A DNA stretch of 33,672 nt from Acidobacteriota bacterium (GTDB lineage: Bacteria; Acidobacteriota; Blastocatellia; Pyrinomonadales; Pyrinomonadaceae): assembly GCA_019239425.1 (NCBI GenBank), contig JAFAZX010000052.1, forward strand, positions 1 to 33,672. The letters are read 5' to 3'. Within the stretch, counting starts at the first letter, position 1; each line of letters begins with the position of its first letter. Positions 8,363-15,956 of this stretch are shown piece after piece. A program made the position numbers and the translations under genes. A model generated the notes under the pieces. It saw nothing but the letters and a program-made list of their open reading frames with translations, was not told the origin of the DNA and ran no database searches.

Positions 8363-9298
8363 CTATTTTCCGAGCTTCAGAATCTTGACCGCCCCCCTCA
8401 TCACCACCCCGAAGACGATGGCCCCGACGATCAAATCCGGTCTGTTTGAATCGAACCAGCTCACCAGCACGCCGGCGGCGATCACGCCGAGGTTGATGAC
8501 CACGTCGTTGGAGGTGAAGATCATGGTGGCCCGCATGTGGGCCTCTTCGCTTTTAGATTTTTGGAGGAGGTACAGACAAGCAGCGTTGGCGACGAGCGCC
8601 AGGACGGAGACGACGATCATCGCCCGGGAATCCGGCGTCGCCTCCCCGCCGAAGAATCTCCTCAGCACTTCGGCGAACCCGGCCACGGCCAGGGCGATCT
8701 GGAAGTAGCCGGCGAGCCGCGCGACGCCCCTCTTCCGGGCGGCCGTCCCGCCGACGGCGAAGAGGCTCAGGCCATAGACGAAGGCGTCGGCCAGCATGTC
8801 GAGGCTGTCGGCGACCAGCCCCATCGAGCGGGAGACGAGCCCCGTCGCCATCTCGACGATGAAGAAAGCGAAGTTAATGGCGAGCAGAATCAGGAGGAGA
8901 CTGCGCTGTCCTTTAGCATCCTCTTCGACCGTGGGCGAGTCTGCCTCTTCAGTGCCCAGCCTCCGGCTGCCGAGATTCAGTGCGGCGATGGACTGCTCGA
9001 TCTCGGTGAGTTGTCCGTCGTGGAAGACGACGAGCCGCCTGCCGGGGAGGTCGAAGTCGAGGCCGCGCACGCCCGCGAGCCCGTCGAGCTGTAGCCTGAT
9101 CAGGCTCTCCTCGGACGGGCAGTCCATCTGCGGGACGACGAAGGTGGTCTTCTGCACTGGGGTCGCTACGGCTCGGGTATCCAGTGTGTGCGGGCGCAGG
9201 TATTGGGCGTTGACGCCTTCCTGAAGGCGCGAGTCGTGCTGCTGTATCTCGTCGCCGAAGACCCGTCCTCCTCGTGATTTAACAATTCGGTCGAACAT
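8363..9298 (-). CDS. CDF-like cation transporter with N-terminal metal-binding-like domain
   Basis: The C-terminal two thirds form a membrane domain with about five to six helices. It carries the motif GLVADSLDMLADAFVYGLSL, the aspartate-rich helix typical of cation-diffusion-facilitator proteins, and a later FTSNDVVINLGV helix that supplies a second Asp. Before it sits a compact domain with VVPQMDCPSEE, a pattern like HMA/ferredoxin-fold metal-sensing domains but with one Cys. The layout matches a conserved bacterial 'cation transporter' family of about 220-250 residues that probably exports a divalent metal; the metal cannot be told. The start is uncertain. I use the ATG at 9298 (311 aa), but the family usually begins near a GTG at 9154, just before QKTTF, and the frame is open to an ATG at 9382. 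The segment between 9155 and 9298 has no recognisable domain. Confidence 0.82.
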   Translation of the reverse strand: MFDRIVKSRGGRVFGDEIQQHDSRLQEGVNAQYLRPHTLDTRAVATPVQKTTFVVPQMDCPSEESLIRLQLDGLAGVRGLDFDLPGRRLVVFHDGQLTEIEQSIAALNLGSRRLGTEEADSPTVEEDAKGQRSLLLILLAINFAFFIVEMATGLVSRSMGLVADSLDMLADAFVYGLSLFAVGGTAARKRGVARLAGYFQIALAVAGFAEVLRRFFGGEATPDSRAMIVVSVLALVANAACLYLLQKSKSEEAHMRATMIFTSNDVVINLGVIAAGVLVSWFDSNRPDLIVGAIVFGVVMRGAVKILKLGK

Positions 9299-9400
9299 GA
9301 AAGAGAAAGAAGAAAGCCACCGAGCGTCTACGGCGGCCGCGGCGTCGCGGCCGCCGCCATCGAACGCTCTCATACTTTGCATACTCGGCGTGGCCGCGCA

Positions 9401-11017
9401 TCACTTCTTCGCCAATGCGGTGGAGGCCCACTCCTGTAGGGCGCGCAGGAACTCCTCGCTCACCTCGCCGGCGCGCTCTCCGCCCGAGGCGGGCGTGAAC
9501 AGGTGCGTGAGGTCGCGGAAGACGCGCAGCGTGACGCGGCGGTTCCCGGCCGCGGCCATCTCGCCCGCCAGCGCGAGCGCGTGGTGCGGCAGGACGAGCG
9601 CGTCGCGCTCGCCGTTCGCCACGAAGGCGGGCACGCGCACCTTGCGCGCGTCCGCGACGGGGTCGTGCGCGGCGTGCTCGCGGAACCAGGCGAGTTGGTC
9701 GTCGGCACCCGCAGCGGGTCGCGGCGTGGTCTTCGCCTTCTCGAACATCTCCTTGATCTGCCGCGCGACGGCCGGCCACTTCGTCTCATCCATCGGGTCA
9801 ACCGGCCCCTGCATCGCCGCCTGGTAGAGCGACTGCTCGACGACCACGCGGTCGACCGGCTCGGACGTTCCGGCCAGCAGCGCGACGGCCGCGACGCGCG
9901 TATCTTCGGCGGCGAGGATGAGCGCCGTCTCCGCCCCCTCGCTGTGGCCGATGAGCGCGACTCGACCCTTGTCGATCTCGCCGCGCGTCAGCAGATACTC
10001 GAAGGCCGCGCGCGTGTCGTTGACGAGGTCGCGGTAGGAGGTGCCCTTCGCGAGCGGCGTACTCTTGCCGACGCCGCGGTCGTCGGCGCGCAGCACCGCG
10101 ACGCCGTTCGCCGAGAGGCGCTCGGCGATGCGGCGGTAGATGTTCGCCACGCCCGTGCCGTCCCTGTCCTGACTGCCCGAGCCCGTAATGAGGACGGCCG
10201 CCGGGTGCGGCCCCTGCGTGCCCTTCGGGATGGTGAGCGTGCCCGCGAGCGTCTGTTCGCCGTTGCGGAACGTGACCTCCTCGCTCGTGTACGGGCCGTT
10301 AGCCGAAGGGGCGGGAGGCGCGTCGCGAGCGAAGACGACCGCGGCCAAATCCTCCGAGCCTTGCCGCACGGCCTGGAGGCCCTGCGTGGGGACGGCGAAG
10401 ATGAGCGGCGTGGCGCGCGCCTCGTCTGTCCAGACCTCGAACGCGAGGCCGAGTTCGGTCTGCGCGCGGAAGTGCTCGGTCGTGACCTTCTGCCCTTTCA
10501 CGTCGAAGGTCTCGCGGCCGACGGGCGTGAGCGTCACCTTGAAGGCGAGTGCCTGCGTGGGCAGGAACGCGGCGAAGGTCTGCGCGCCGCCGCGCCGCGC
10601 GTCGTAGCGCGCGAGGAGGAAGATGAAGTGGTGCCAGAGACCGTTCTCCAGGAGGACTTCGGGACGCGCCTCGACGGTCTTCCCCGGCTGCCCCTCGGCC
10701 GTGACGCGGACGCCTGCCGGCGTGAACTGCTGCGTCAGCGCCTTCGCGCCGTTCACCTCCAGCTCGAAGCTCAACGGGCGGCCGTCCGCGTTGACTATCG
10801 TCACGGCCTTTAGCTTCGTCCCGCCGAACGAGGCGTCGGCCTCGGCGCGCCGCGAGCCGTCCGCGTTCTGAGTTACCCTGTAGGTCTCCGTCCCGAACGT
10901 CTGCCCGCCGACGCGCGTCGTGTAGCCGCCCGCGGACTCCTGCGCGAAGACGGAAGACGCGCCGCCCGCAGCCAGCGCCGCGATGCACACCGCTAGCGAG
11001 TAAAGTAGTCGTCTCAT
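9401..11017 (-). CDS. Secreted alpha/beta hydrolase (S33/dienelactone-hydrolase-like)
   Basis: This 538-residue protein has a signal peptide (1-26, ending SSVFAQ). A beta-rich N-terminal part (about 30-240) is followed by an alpha/beta hydrolase domain (about 245-535). The nucleophile elbow is GHSEGAE with S359, the acid is probably D472 in ANGERDAL, and the catalytic His is H505 in RDLTHLF. An oxyanion-side ITGSGSQDRDG segment (278-288) is typical of the prolyl-oligopeptidase-like/S33 secreted hydrolases. The substrate may be a peptide or an ester. It is the last gene of a five-gene minus-strand operon: its start is 10 bp from the stop of the LytTR regulator gene, so it is probably co-transcribed with that two-component pair. 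No strong Shine-Dalgarno sequence precedes the ATG. Confidence 0.88.
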   Translation of the reverse strand: MRRLLYSLAVCIAALAAGGASSVFAQESAGGYTTRVGGQTFGTETYRVTQNADGSRRAEADASFGGTKLKAVTIVNADGRPLSFELEVNGAKALTQQFTPAGVRVTAEGQPGKTVEARPEVLLENGLWHHFIFLLARYDARRGGAQTFAAFLPTQALAFKVTLTPVGRETFDVKGQKVTTEHFRAQTELGLAFEVWTDEARATPLIFAVPTQGLQAVRQGSEDLAAVVFARDAPPAPSANGPYTSEEVTFRNGEQTLAGTLTIPKGTQGPHPAAVLITGSGSQDRDGTGVANIYRRIAERLSANGVAVLRADDRGVGKSTPLAKGTSYRDLVNDTRAAFEYLLTRGEIDKGRVALIGHSEGAETALILAAEDTRVAAVALLAGTSEPVDRVVVEQSLYQAAMQGPVDPMDETKWPAVARQIKEMFEKAKTTPRPAAGADDQLAWFREHAAHDPVADARKVRVPAFVANGERDALVLPHHALALAGEMAAAGNRRVTLRVFRDLTHLFTPASGGERAGEVSEEFLRALQEWASTALAKK

Positions 11018-11027
11018 GTGTCTTAGT

Positions 11028-11807
11028 TTAGCGCAGACCCAGTTTCTCCTTGAGCGTCTTCACCTGATCCCGCGCCACCGTCAACTCGGTGCGGTCTTTG
11101 TCCTTCAGGCGTACGCGCATCCGCCCGCCGAACCAGCGGTACAGCTCGCCGACGAGCGAAAGATTAAGGAGCGTGGCCCGGTGGATGCGCAGGAAACCTT
11201 TCGACGTGAGTCTCTCCTCAAGCTCGGAGATGGTGTAATCGACGACGTACTTTTTCGCCCCCGTCGCGGCGAAGGTCAGCCTGTCTTTTGAGTAAAAGTG
11301 AGTGACTTCCTCAAGTTCGATGAAGACGATGCGGTCGCCCACGCGCGAGCAGATGCGCCCGGCACGCTCGCGCTGCGGCGGCGTGAACTCCCGCGCGAGC
11401 CTTGAGACGAGCGCCTGAAACTCCGCGCGTGCCGACAGCGACCCCGCCAGCTCGCGCAACTGCGCGAGTTTTCTCAGTGCGCGGTCGAGTTGCGGCGCCT
11501 CGACGGGTTTGAGCAGGTAGTCAATCGAACTCACCTCGAACGCACGGAGCGCGTAGCTGTCGTGCGCCGTCGTGAAGATGACCAGCGGCTGCGAGTCCAG
11601 CTTCGCCAGCAGTTCGAAGCCGTTCATGCCGGGCATCTGGATGTCGAGGAAAAGTACGTCCACGCGCTCCGCCGCCAGCGCGCGCAGGGCCTCGCCGGGG
11701 TCGGTCGCAGACCCGACCACCTCCACGCCGCCCGCGACTTTCAGAAGCCGGCTGAGCCGCTTCAGCGCGAGCGGCTCGTCGTCAACAAGATATGCGCGCA
11801 GAGTCAT
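11028..11807 (-). CDS. LytTR-family DNA-binding response regulator
   Basis: This 259-residue protein has a receiver domain (about 3-120) with D9-D10, phospho-acceptor D55 in FLDIQMPGMNG, T80 and K100. A LytTR DNA-binding domain follows (about 150-255), including the KDRLTFAATGAKKYVVDYTI and FLRIHRATLLNL segments typical of this fold. It should bind direct repeats in promoter DNA when phosphorylated by the adjacent LytS-type kinase. The frame is open 78 codons further upstream, but that part overlaps the kinase gene antiparallel to nothing useful and reads as Arg-rich noise, so the ATG at 11807 is the start. It lies 56 bp downstream of the kinase and 10 bp upstream of the hydrolase. Confidence 0.93.
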   Translation of the reverse strand: MTLRAYLVDDEPLALKRLSRLLKVAGGVEVVGSATDPGEALRALAAERVDVLFLDIQMPGMNGFELLAKLDSQPLVIFTTAHDSYALRAFEVSSIDYLLKPVEAPQLDRALRKLAQLRELAGSLSARAEFQALVSRLAREFTPPQRERAGRICSRVGDRIVFIELEEVTHFYSKDRLTFAATGAKKYVVDYTISELEERLTSKGFLRIHRATLLNLSLVGELYRWFGGRMRVRLKDKDRTELTVARDQVKTLKEKLGLR

Positions 11808-11863
11808 CGCAACACCGCCCCGTTTCACACGAGAAGACAGACTACTTCCAGACTCGTCGCGCC

Positions 11864-12967
11864 TCAAGAGCCGTGCTCGCCGTCTACGGGGACGCGGACG
11901 CAGACGGCGATTCCTCCGTCCCTCCGCCCGACAGACAGATGCGCCTCGCCGCCGAACAGGGCGGCGAGGCGCGCGCGCAGGTTGTCCAGCCCGCGGCCGC
12001 TCGGGATGCTCTCTTCGGCGAAGCCGGGGCCGTCGTCCCACGCCTCCAACTCAAGATACCCCGTGCTCAGTCGCGCCGCGATTCTGATGCGGCCGCCTTC
12101 CGGCCTCGGCGACACGGCGAACTTGACGCTGTTCTCGACGACGGGCTGCAACGTGAGGGGCGGCACGGGCAAGCGCCCGAGCGCCGGCTCCATCTCAACC
12201 GTGTAGGAGAGTCTTTCGCCGAAGCGCGCCTGCTCGATTTCGAGATAGTCCGTCACCAGTTTCAACTCGTCGGCGAGCGCGATCTGGCGTTGATGGCAGG
12301 CGTCGAGCGAAGCGCGCAGCAGCGCCGCGAGCCTTTGCACCGTCGTCTCGGCGAGCGGCGGGTCTTCGGCGATGAGCGCCGAGATGGTGTTCAGCGTGTT
12401 GAATAAGAAGTGCGGGTGCAGCCTCGATTCGAGGGAGGCGAGGCTCGCCTCGGTCGCGAGTTTGAGGGCGCGCTCTTTCTCCAACTCCTGCGTCCGCAGT
12501 TGGAGGTTCGTCGCCTGCAACCGGTCGCGAAAGTTTTCGTAGGCCCGGACGCAAAGACCTATGACGAGCGCGATGAAGAAGACGCTGACGCTCTTGAAGA
12601 GGTAGTCGGCCCAGAATGCGCCGGGCTGCAACAGCCCCGAGCCGAGCAGGCACAACTCTACGGCCAGGGAGGCCGCGCCCGCGATGAGCAGCAGCGCCGC
12701 CGTCATCGAAACCCAGTTCCAGGGCGCGCGCAACGCCGCGAGCCGTTCGCCCAGGTAGGGCATCAGCAGGCCGAAGGACGAGCCGTAGGCGAAGGCGTGT
12801 ATCAGTGAGGAGGCAATCTCGTCTGCAAAACTGTGCGCCCCGCTGCCGCGCTGTGCGATCCAGAAGATGAGGGCCAGCGCTAAGCCCACCGCGACGTTCA
12901 GCCACGCCAGGCGCAGCAGTCGCGTGCGCCACGGCTCGGCCCCGACGGGCGTCTTCATCACTTCCAT
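11864..12967 (-). CDS. LytS-type membrane sensor histidine kinase (His_kinase/HATPase)
   Basis: This 367-residue protein has four predicted membrane helices (about 20-38, 53-71, 88-110 and 125-142), then a coiled segment (145-180), the His_kinase box with H186 in LHPHFLFNTLNTIS, the N box PVVENSVKFAV (N279) and the G boxes DDGPGF (311-316) and GRGLDNL. This is the histidine kinase subfamily that pairs with LytTR regulators, and the regulator gene follows directly. It has no extracellular sensor domain, so the signal may be sensed within or at the membrane. The ATG at 12967 is 4 bp after the stop of the upstream gene, which suggests translational coupling; an in-frame ATG at 12958 is also possible. 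Confidence 0.93.
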   Translation of the reverse strand: MEVMKTPVGAEPWRTRLLRLAWLNVAVGLALALIFWIAQRGSGAHSFADEIASSLIHAFAYGSSFGLLMPYLGERLAALRAPWNWVSMTAALLLIAGAASLAVELCLLGSGLLQPGAFWADYLFKSVSVFFIALVIGLCVRAYENFRDRLQATNLQLRTQELEKERALKLATEASLASLESRLHPHFLFNTLNTISALIAEDPPLAETTVQRLAALLRASLDACHQRQIALADELKLVTDYLEIEQARFGERLSYTVEMEPALGRLPVPPLTLQPVVENSVKFAVSPRPEGGRIRIAARLSTGYLELEAWDDGPGFAEESIPSGRGLDNLRARLAALFGGEAHLSVGRRDGGIAVCVRVPVDGEHGS

Positions 12968-12971
12968 GCTT

Positions 12972-13718
12972 CTACCGCGAGGGGCGGACGTGACAGCCCC
13001 GGCAGTCGTGCTGCACGACCGCGTTCGGCTCGCCCTTCAACCACCTCCGCGCCTCGGCCTCGTAATCTGTGTCCCTGCACTCCTCCAACACCAGCCGCAG
13101 GTACGCGCGCGCCTTCCGGTGCTCGCCCAGTATGCTCCAGCCGCTGGCGAGCCCGAATAATAACTCGCCGCGGCTGTGCGCGCTCAAGGTCGAGAAGACG
13201 GGTCTGCGCCAGCGGTAGACGATCTCGTAGTCGGCGAGCGCGCTTTCGAGCAGCGCCCGGCCGCGCGCGTCCCGCGCGTCCCACCCCGACTGCGCGAGCC
13301 CGACGATGGTCGCCGAGCGCCCGATCTTGATTCCCATGTGCCCGGGCGCGAGAGTGACGGCCTCGTCCATCTCCTTCAGCCCGCGCTCCCAGAGCCCGTC
13401 GCCGAGCGCCGAGTCGCCTCGCGCGTAGGCGCGCGAGGCGCGCGTGAGCAGGCCGCCGCCGTGCCAGACGAGCGCCTCCGCGTGCCTCGGATTCTTAGAC
13501 AGAATCTCTTCGCAGAACTTCATCCCCCGTTCGAGGCGCGCGTCGTCGCCCATCATGCCCGCGAAGAAGTCGCCGCGCACGATCTCGTCGAAGCGCTCTG
13601 CCCCCTCCTGCTTCGCCGACGGATACTGTGTGCCGTAAAGCGTCGCGTAGGAGCCGGCGAAGACGAGCGCCAGCAGACACTTTAACAGTCGAACGCGGCG
13701 GGCGTGTGCGGTGTTCAT
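12972..13718 (-). CDS. Exported TPR-like helical protein with C-terminal CXXCH (possible heme site)
   Basis: This 248-residue protein has a basic N-terminus and one hydrophobic segment (about 11-30), consistent with a signal peptide or anchor. The middle (about 60-225) is helical with TPR-like pairs such as ILSKNPRHAEALVWHGGGLL and AHSRGELLFGLASGWSILGE. The last ten residues contain C239-R-G-C242-H243, the c-type heme attachment signature, preceded by a possible ligand H237. If exported, it could carry one heme, but a metal-binding or disulfide role is also possible and no Met ligand is obvious close by. The start has AGGAG nine bases upstream. It is the second gene of a five-gene operon, 26 bp after the TPR gene and 4 bp before the kinase gene. 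I know of no named family. Confidence 0.75.
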   Translation of the reverse strand: MNTAHARRVRLLKCLLALVFAGSYATLYGTQYPSAKQEGAERFDEIVRGDFFAGMMGDDARLERGMKFCEEILSKNPRHAEALVWHGGGLLTRASRAYARGDSALGDGLWERGLKEMDEAVTLAPGHMGIKIGRSATIVGLAQSGWDARDARGRALLESALADYEIVYRWRRPVFSTLSAHSRGELLFGLASGWSILGEHRKARAYLRLVLEECRDTDYEAEARRWLKGEPNAVVQHDCRGCHVRPSR

Positions 13719-13744
13719 GACTCGACTCCTGAAACCGGTTCAAC

Positions 13745-14509
13745 TCACTTCGCCTTCCCGGTCGCGGGCTTGCGCTTGCCTTTCTTCGTGGCCGACGTGA
13801 CCTGGCTGTAAACAAAGTTCGTGAAGCTGCGGTCGGGATTCGCGCGGCGGGCCAAGTTAATCTCGCGCAGCGCGTCCCGCTTGCGCCCCGCCTGAAGGTG
13901 GAACATCGCCAGCCAGATGTGCGGCGAGTCCGCGTGCGGTTCAATCTCGGCGGCCTTCGTCAGCAGCTCGAACGCCTTCGGCCGGCTGCCGCCGAACGAC
14001 TCGGGCGTGTAGTAGTAACTGATGGCGCGCGAGACGTAAGCCTCCGCGTTCCTCGGGTCGAGCTCGATGGCTTTGTCCAGTTCGTCCGTGGAGCGCTTGC
14101 CGTAGCGCATGCCGCCGCCGAAGACGTATGGGATGAGCTGGTTGAGCAGGTCGCCGAGCAACTGGTGCGCCTCCGACGATTTCGGGTTCAGCTCGACGGC
14201 CTTCTCCGCCGCCGCGACGCCCTCTTCGGCCGCCCGCTTGAACACCTCGTTGTTCTGATGAGCTTCGGCCGCCTCGCACAGCCAGACGTTAAAGAGCGCG
14301 AGCCGCAGGTAAGCCTCGAAACGTTTCGTCCCCTCGGCCTCGCGCCGGGCATCCCCGACCACTTGCTGCAACCGCGCGACCTCGGCGCGGTCTCTGCTCT
14401 GACGCGCGGCGACGACATCAGGGCTATCGTTTGGCAGGCCGGGCGTCTGGGCCTGAAGCGTTAAGGCGCAGGTGAGCAGCGCGACGACCGACAGCAGCGA
14501 CCTCTTCAT
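13745..14509 (-). CDS. Secreted TPR protein
   Basis: This 254-residue protein has a signal peptide (1-20, cleavage near LQAQ) and at least three TPR units between about 65 and 225, with typical tails such as KAVELNPKSSEAHQLLGDLL, KAIELDPRNAEAYVSRAISY and KAAEIEPHADSPHIWLAMFH. A Lys-rich C-terminus (TKKGKRKPATGKAK) follows. It should be a periplasmic scaffold or binding protein. GAGGT sits about nine bases before the ATG. It is the first gene of the operon that continues with the CXXCH protein, the LytS kinase, the LytTR regulator and the hydrolase, so it may be a periplasmic input or target of that two-component system. That link is inferred from position only. Confidence 0.85.
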   Translation of the reverse strand: MKRSLLSVVALLTCALTLQAQTPGLPNDSPDVVAARQSRDRAEVARLQQVVGDARREAEGTKRFEAYLRLALFNVWLCEAAEAHQNNEVFKRAAEEGVAAAEKAVELNPKSSEAHQLLGDLLNQLIPYVFGGGMRYGKRSTDELDKAIELDPRNAEAYVSRAISYYYTPESFGGSRPKAFELLTKAAEIEPHADSPHIWLAMFHLQAGRKRDALREINLARRANPDRSFTNFVYSQVTSATKKGKRKPATGKAK

Positions 14510-14795
14510 CTTTGTGACCTCGCGTGAAAGATTTGGCGCGACGCATGCTCGCCGCCTGTCTGACGCGAAGCCTACAAGACGTCGGAGGGTTCCCGTTGAA
14601 TAAACGTACGGGGGGCCGGAAAAGAGGGACGAGCGGTATCTGAGCGGGGACGAGGCGGAGCCTCCTGCTGCTTCACAAAGTCAGGGACAGCCCCAAAGAC
14701 CGCCTCAAAGAAATAACACAACCTTGATGAGAGGCAGGCTGGCGGGCAATCCGCCCGAATGACTTGTTCGGCGGCGTTGTGGCATTCAACTATCT
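14510..14795. other. Leader region of the five-gene operon, no gene seen
   Basis: About 286 bp between the operon's first gene and the amidohydrolase stub. It should hold the operon promoter, but I see no convincing -35/-10 pair. A short GGCGG/CCGCC hairpin lies around 14743-14757. No protein-like frame is present on either strand. Confidence 0.4.
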
Positions 14796-15009
14796 TTATC
14801 TTCTCTTAGCAGTAGCTTCGACATTCGCCAGCATTCTTTGTAGTGCCTCCTTTGGTAAATACCTGCCGCTCAGCACTACGGCGTTAATGCGCTGAGTGTT
14901 ACTTATGTTTTCGAGCGGGTCGGCTTCGAGCAGAACCAGGTTGGCGATTTTCCCGCGCTCAACCGTGCCCTGTGAATTTAGCTCGCCGAGAAACCTGGCC
15001 GGATTGCGT
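14796..15009 (-). pseudogene. C-terminal stub of an imidazolonepropionase-like amidohydrolase
   Basis: On the minus strand one frame reads TRNPARFLGELNSQGTVERG, then KIANLVLLEADPLENISNTQ, then RINAVVLSGRYLPKEALQRM and a helical end that stops at TAA 14796-14798. This is the standard end of metal-dependent amidohydrolases: Asn-Pro-Ala-Arg, then a Gly-Thr-Val-x-x-Gly-Lys-x-Ala-Asn/Asp-Leu-Val strand, then a final helix. Only about 70 residues remain. Upstream of TRNP the frame runs into the end of the methyltransferase cassette and stops resembling the family, so the N-terminal 80 percent of the gene, including all metal ligands, is gone. Its base composition is more AT-rich than the flanking operon. 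The break point is at about 15003-15011. Confidence 0.75.
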
Positions 15010-15042
15010 GTCGGCGGTCGGGTGCCTGCCGTCGTCAGGCCG
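15007..15042 (-). other. Truncated attC site (inverse-core half) of the methyltransferase cassette
   Basis: Read on the minus strand, CGGCCTGAC at 15042-15034 is an inverse core (RYYYAAC-like with one A-to-G change) that overlaps the methyltransferase stop codon. It matches, with that one change, the complement of the cassette's own start, TTAGGCCG. The next bases, through GGCACCCGACC, match the same arm of the complete attC at 15867-15956 (26 of 32 positions by eye). The second arm and the GTTRRRY core are missing, and amidohydrolase sequence follows instead. Confidence 0.6.
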
Positions 15043-15872
15043 ATTTCCTGACTACGAGCGCCCCCGGGCGTAGCGACCCGAAGGTGATCAGCATTAACAG
15101 CACGGATACCATGAGCGAGCCGACGCGGCGGACATCGGCACAGCCATTTTCAGAGAAGACCGTTTCGTACTCCCGAAGATGCCGAATGTCCTCTATGAGG
15201 GCTCGCCCGCCGGGCTTAAGAACTCGTGCGATTTCACCGATGGCCTGAGCACGGGCAGCGGCATCGTATAAGTTGTGGACGGCCGCGCGCGACACGACGA
15301 CGTCGAAAGTGTTATCCCCGAAGGGCATCCCCCGCATGTCTCCCGTCCGGACTTCGACACGGTCGGCCACGCCTTCGCGCCGCGCGTTCTCTAACGTGGC
15401 TTCGGGGCGATTACCGGAAAGGTCTTCGGCCTGCCAGAGGTCTATGCCTACGGCCCGCCCGGTGGTGAGGCGCTTCGCGGCGCCGATGAGCAGCAGGCCG
15501 CGGCCACAGCCGACATCGAGGACTTGTTCCTCGCCCGTCCACGTGACCCGCTGCAACAGGCGCTCTCGACTCCGCACCTTGCCGACCTTGCTGTCCCAGA
15601 GCATCCAGACTCCCATTAACGTAAACCCGACCCCGCACCCCAACCCCATCCCGGCAAGCGGGAATACGATCCTGAGTCCCGGGAACGGGATAACGAGTTG
15701 ACCCGACCAGAGGCCGAGCACGACGGAGCCCCACACCAGCCAACCGACGGCGCCCACCACGAACAGGTTGCGAACAACACCCGGAGCATCAATCCCGTAG
15801 TCAGGAGGTTCCGCGACGCGAGCACCCATATCCATATCAACCCTCCACACCAGCACCTGGTCATCGGCCTAA
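15010..15872 (-). mobile_element. Second gene cassette (methyltransferase), 3' attC truncated
   Basis: The cassette starts after the G of the GTTAGGC core at 15873-15867, has a leader of about 37 bp, encodes one methyltransferase and ends in a half attC. One gene per unit, the same orientation as the neighbouring cassette and a related attC arm support the assignment. The right end on the map is a cassette junction. The left end is a deletion junction with a chromosomal amidohydrolase remnant. Confidence 0.55.
15035..15835 (-). CDS. Membrane-anchored class I SAM-dependent methyltransferase
   Basis: This 266-residue protein has two to three hydrophobic segments in the first 80 residues (about 23-45, 47-63 and 65-80), then a Rossmann-type methyltransferase domain (about 85-225). 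Motif I is VLDVGCGRGLLL (105-116), the acidic end of strand 2 is in GIDLW (130-134), a DVVVSRAAVHNL segment (178-189) is motif IV-like, and LKPGG (206-210) is the conserved post-motif turn. A last hydrophobic helix lies near 240-253. The substrate is unknown. The ATG at 15835 is preceded by GGAGGG at five bases; an upstream ATG at 15856 lacks this and the protein family begins near PPDYGIDAPGVVRN. It is the only gene of a cassette, and its stop codon overlaps the inverse core of the truncated attC. GC content is lower than in the flanking chromosomal genes. Confidence 0.88.
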   Translation of the reverse strand: MDMGARVAEPPDYGIDAPGVVRNLFVVGAVGWLVWGSVVLGLWSGQLVIPFPGLRIVFPLAGMGLGCGVGFTLMGVWMLWDSKVGKVRSRERLLQRVTWTGEEQVLDVGCGRGLLLIGAAKRLTTGRAVGIDLWQAEDLSGNRPEATLENARREGVADRVEVRTGDMRGMPFGDNTFDVVVSRAAVHNLYDAAARAQAIGEIARVLKPGGRALIEDIRHLREYETVFSENGCADVRRVGSLMVSVLLMLITFGSLRPGALVVRKSA

Positions 15873-15956
15873 CGCCCGGCCTCACCCGCCGCCCCGCGCC
15901 TTTGAAGAAATTTGAGAACTATCGTGTCGCGGGTCGGGTGCATGCCGATGTTAGAT
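15867..15956 (-). other. Integron attC recombination site
   Basis: Read on the minus strand, the 90-bp site opens with the inverse core ATCTAAC (15956-15950) and closes with the core GTTAGGC (15873-15867), fitting RYYYAAC and GTTRRRY. The inner arms form an imperfect dyad: CGGC, CACCCG and CCCGCG on the left arm pair in order with GCCG, CGGGTG and CGCGGG on the right, leaving unpaired bases between them as attC hairpins do. GCATCTAA at 15958-15951 is exactly complementary to the first eight bases of the upstream cassette (TTAGATGC at 16748-16741), the known hallmark of a cassette and its own attC. Confidence 0.72.

Noticed and set aside
9503..10813. Long plus-strand open frame opposite the alpha/beta hydrolase
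   Set aside because: Shadow frame; the minus-strand gene has signal peptide and catalytic triad.
11808..12041. Upstream extension of the LytTR regulator frame into the kinase gene
   Set aside because: Arg-rich noise overlapping the kinase coding sequence; the receiver domain starts right at the ATG at 11807.
14720..14795. Possible third, degenerate attC (GTTGAAT followed by CCACAAC and an inverted repeat) after the amidohydrolase stub
   Set aside because: The core fits only loosely, the arms do not match the other attC family and no cassette gene follows.
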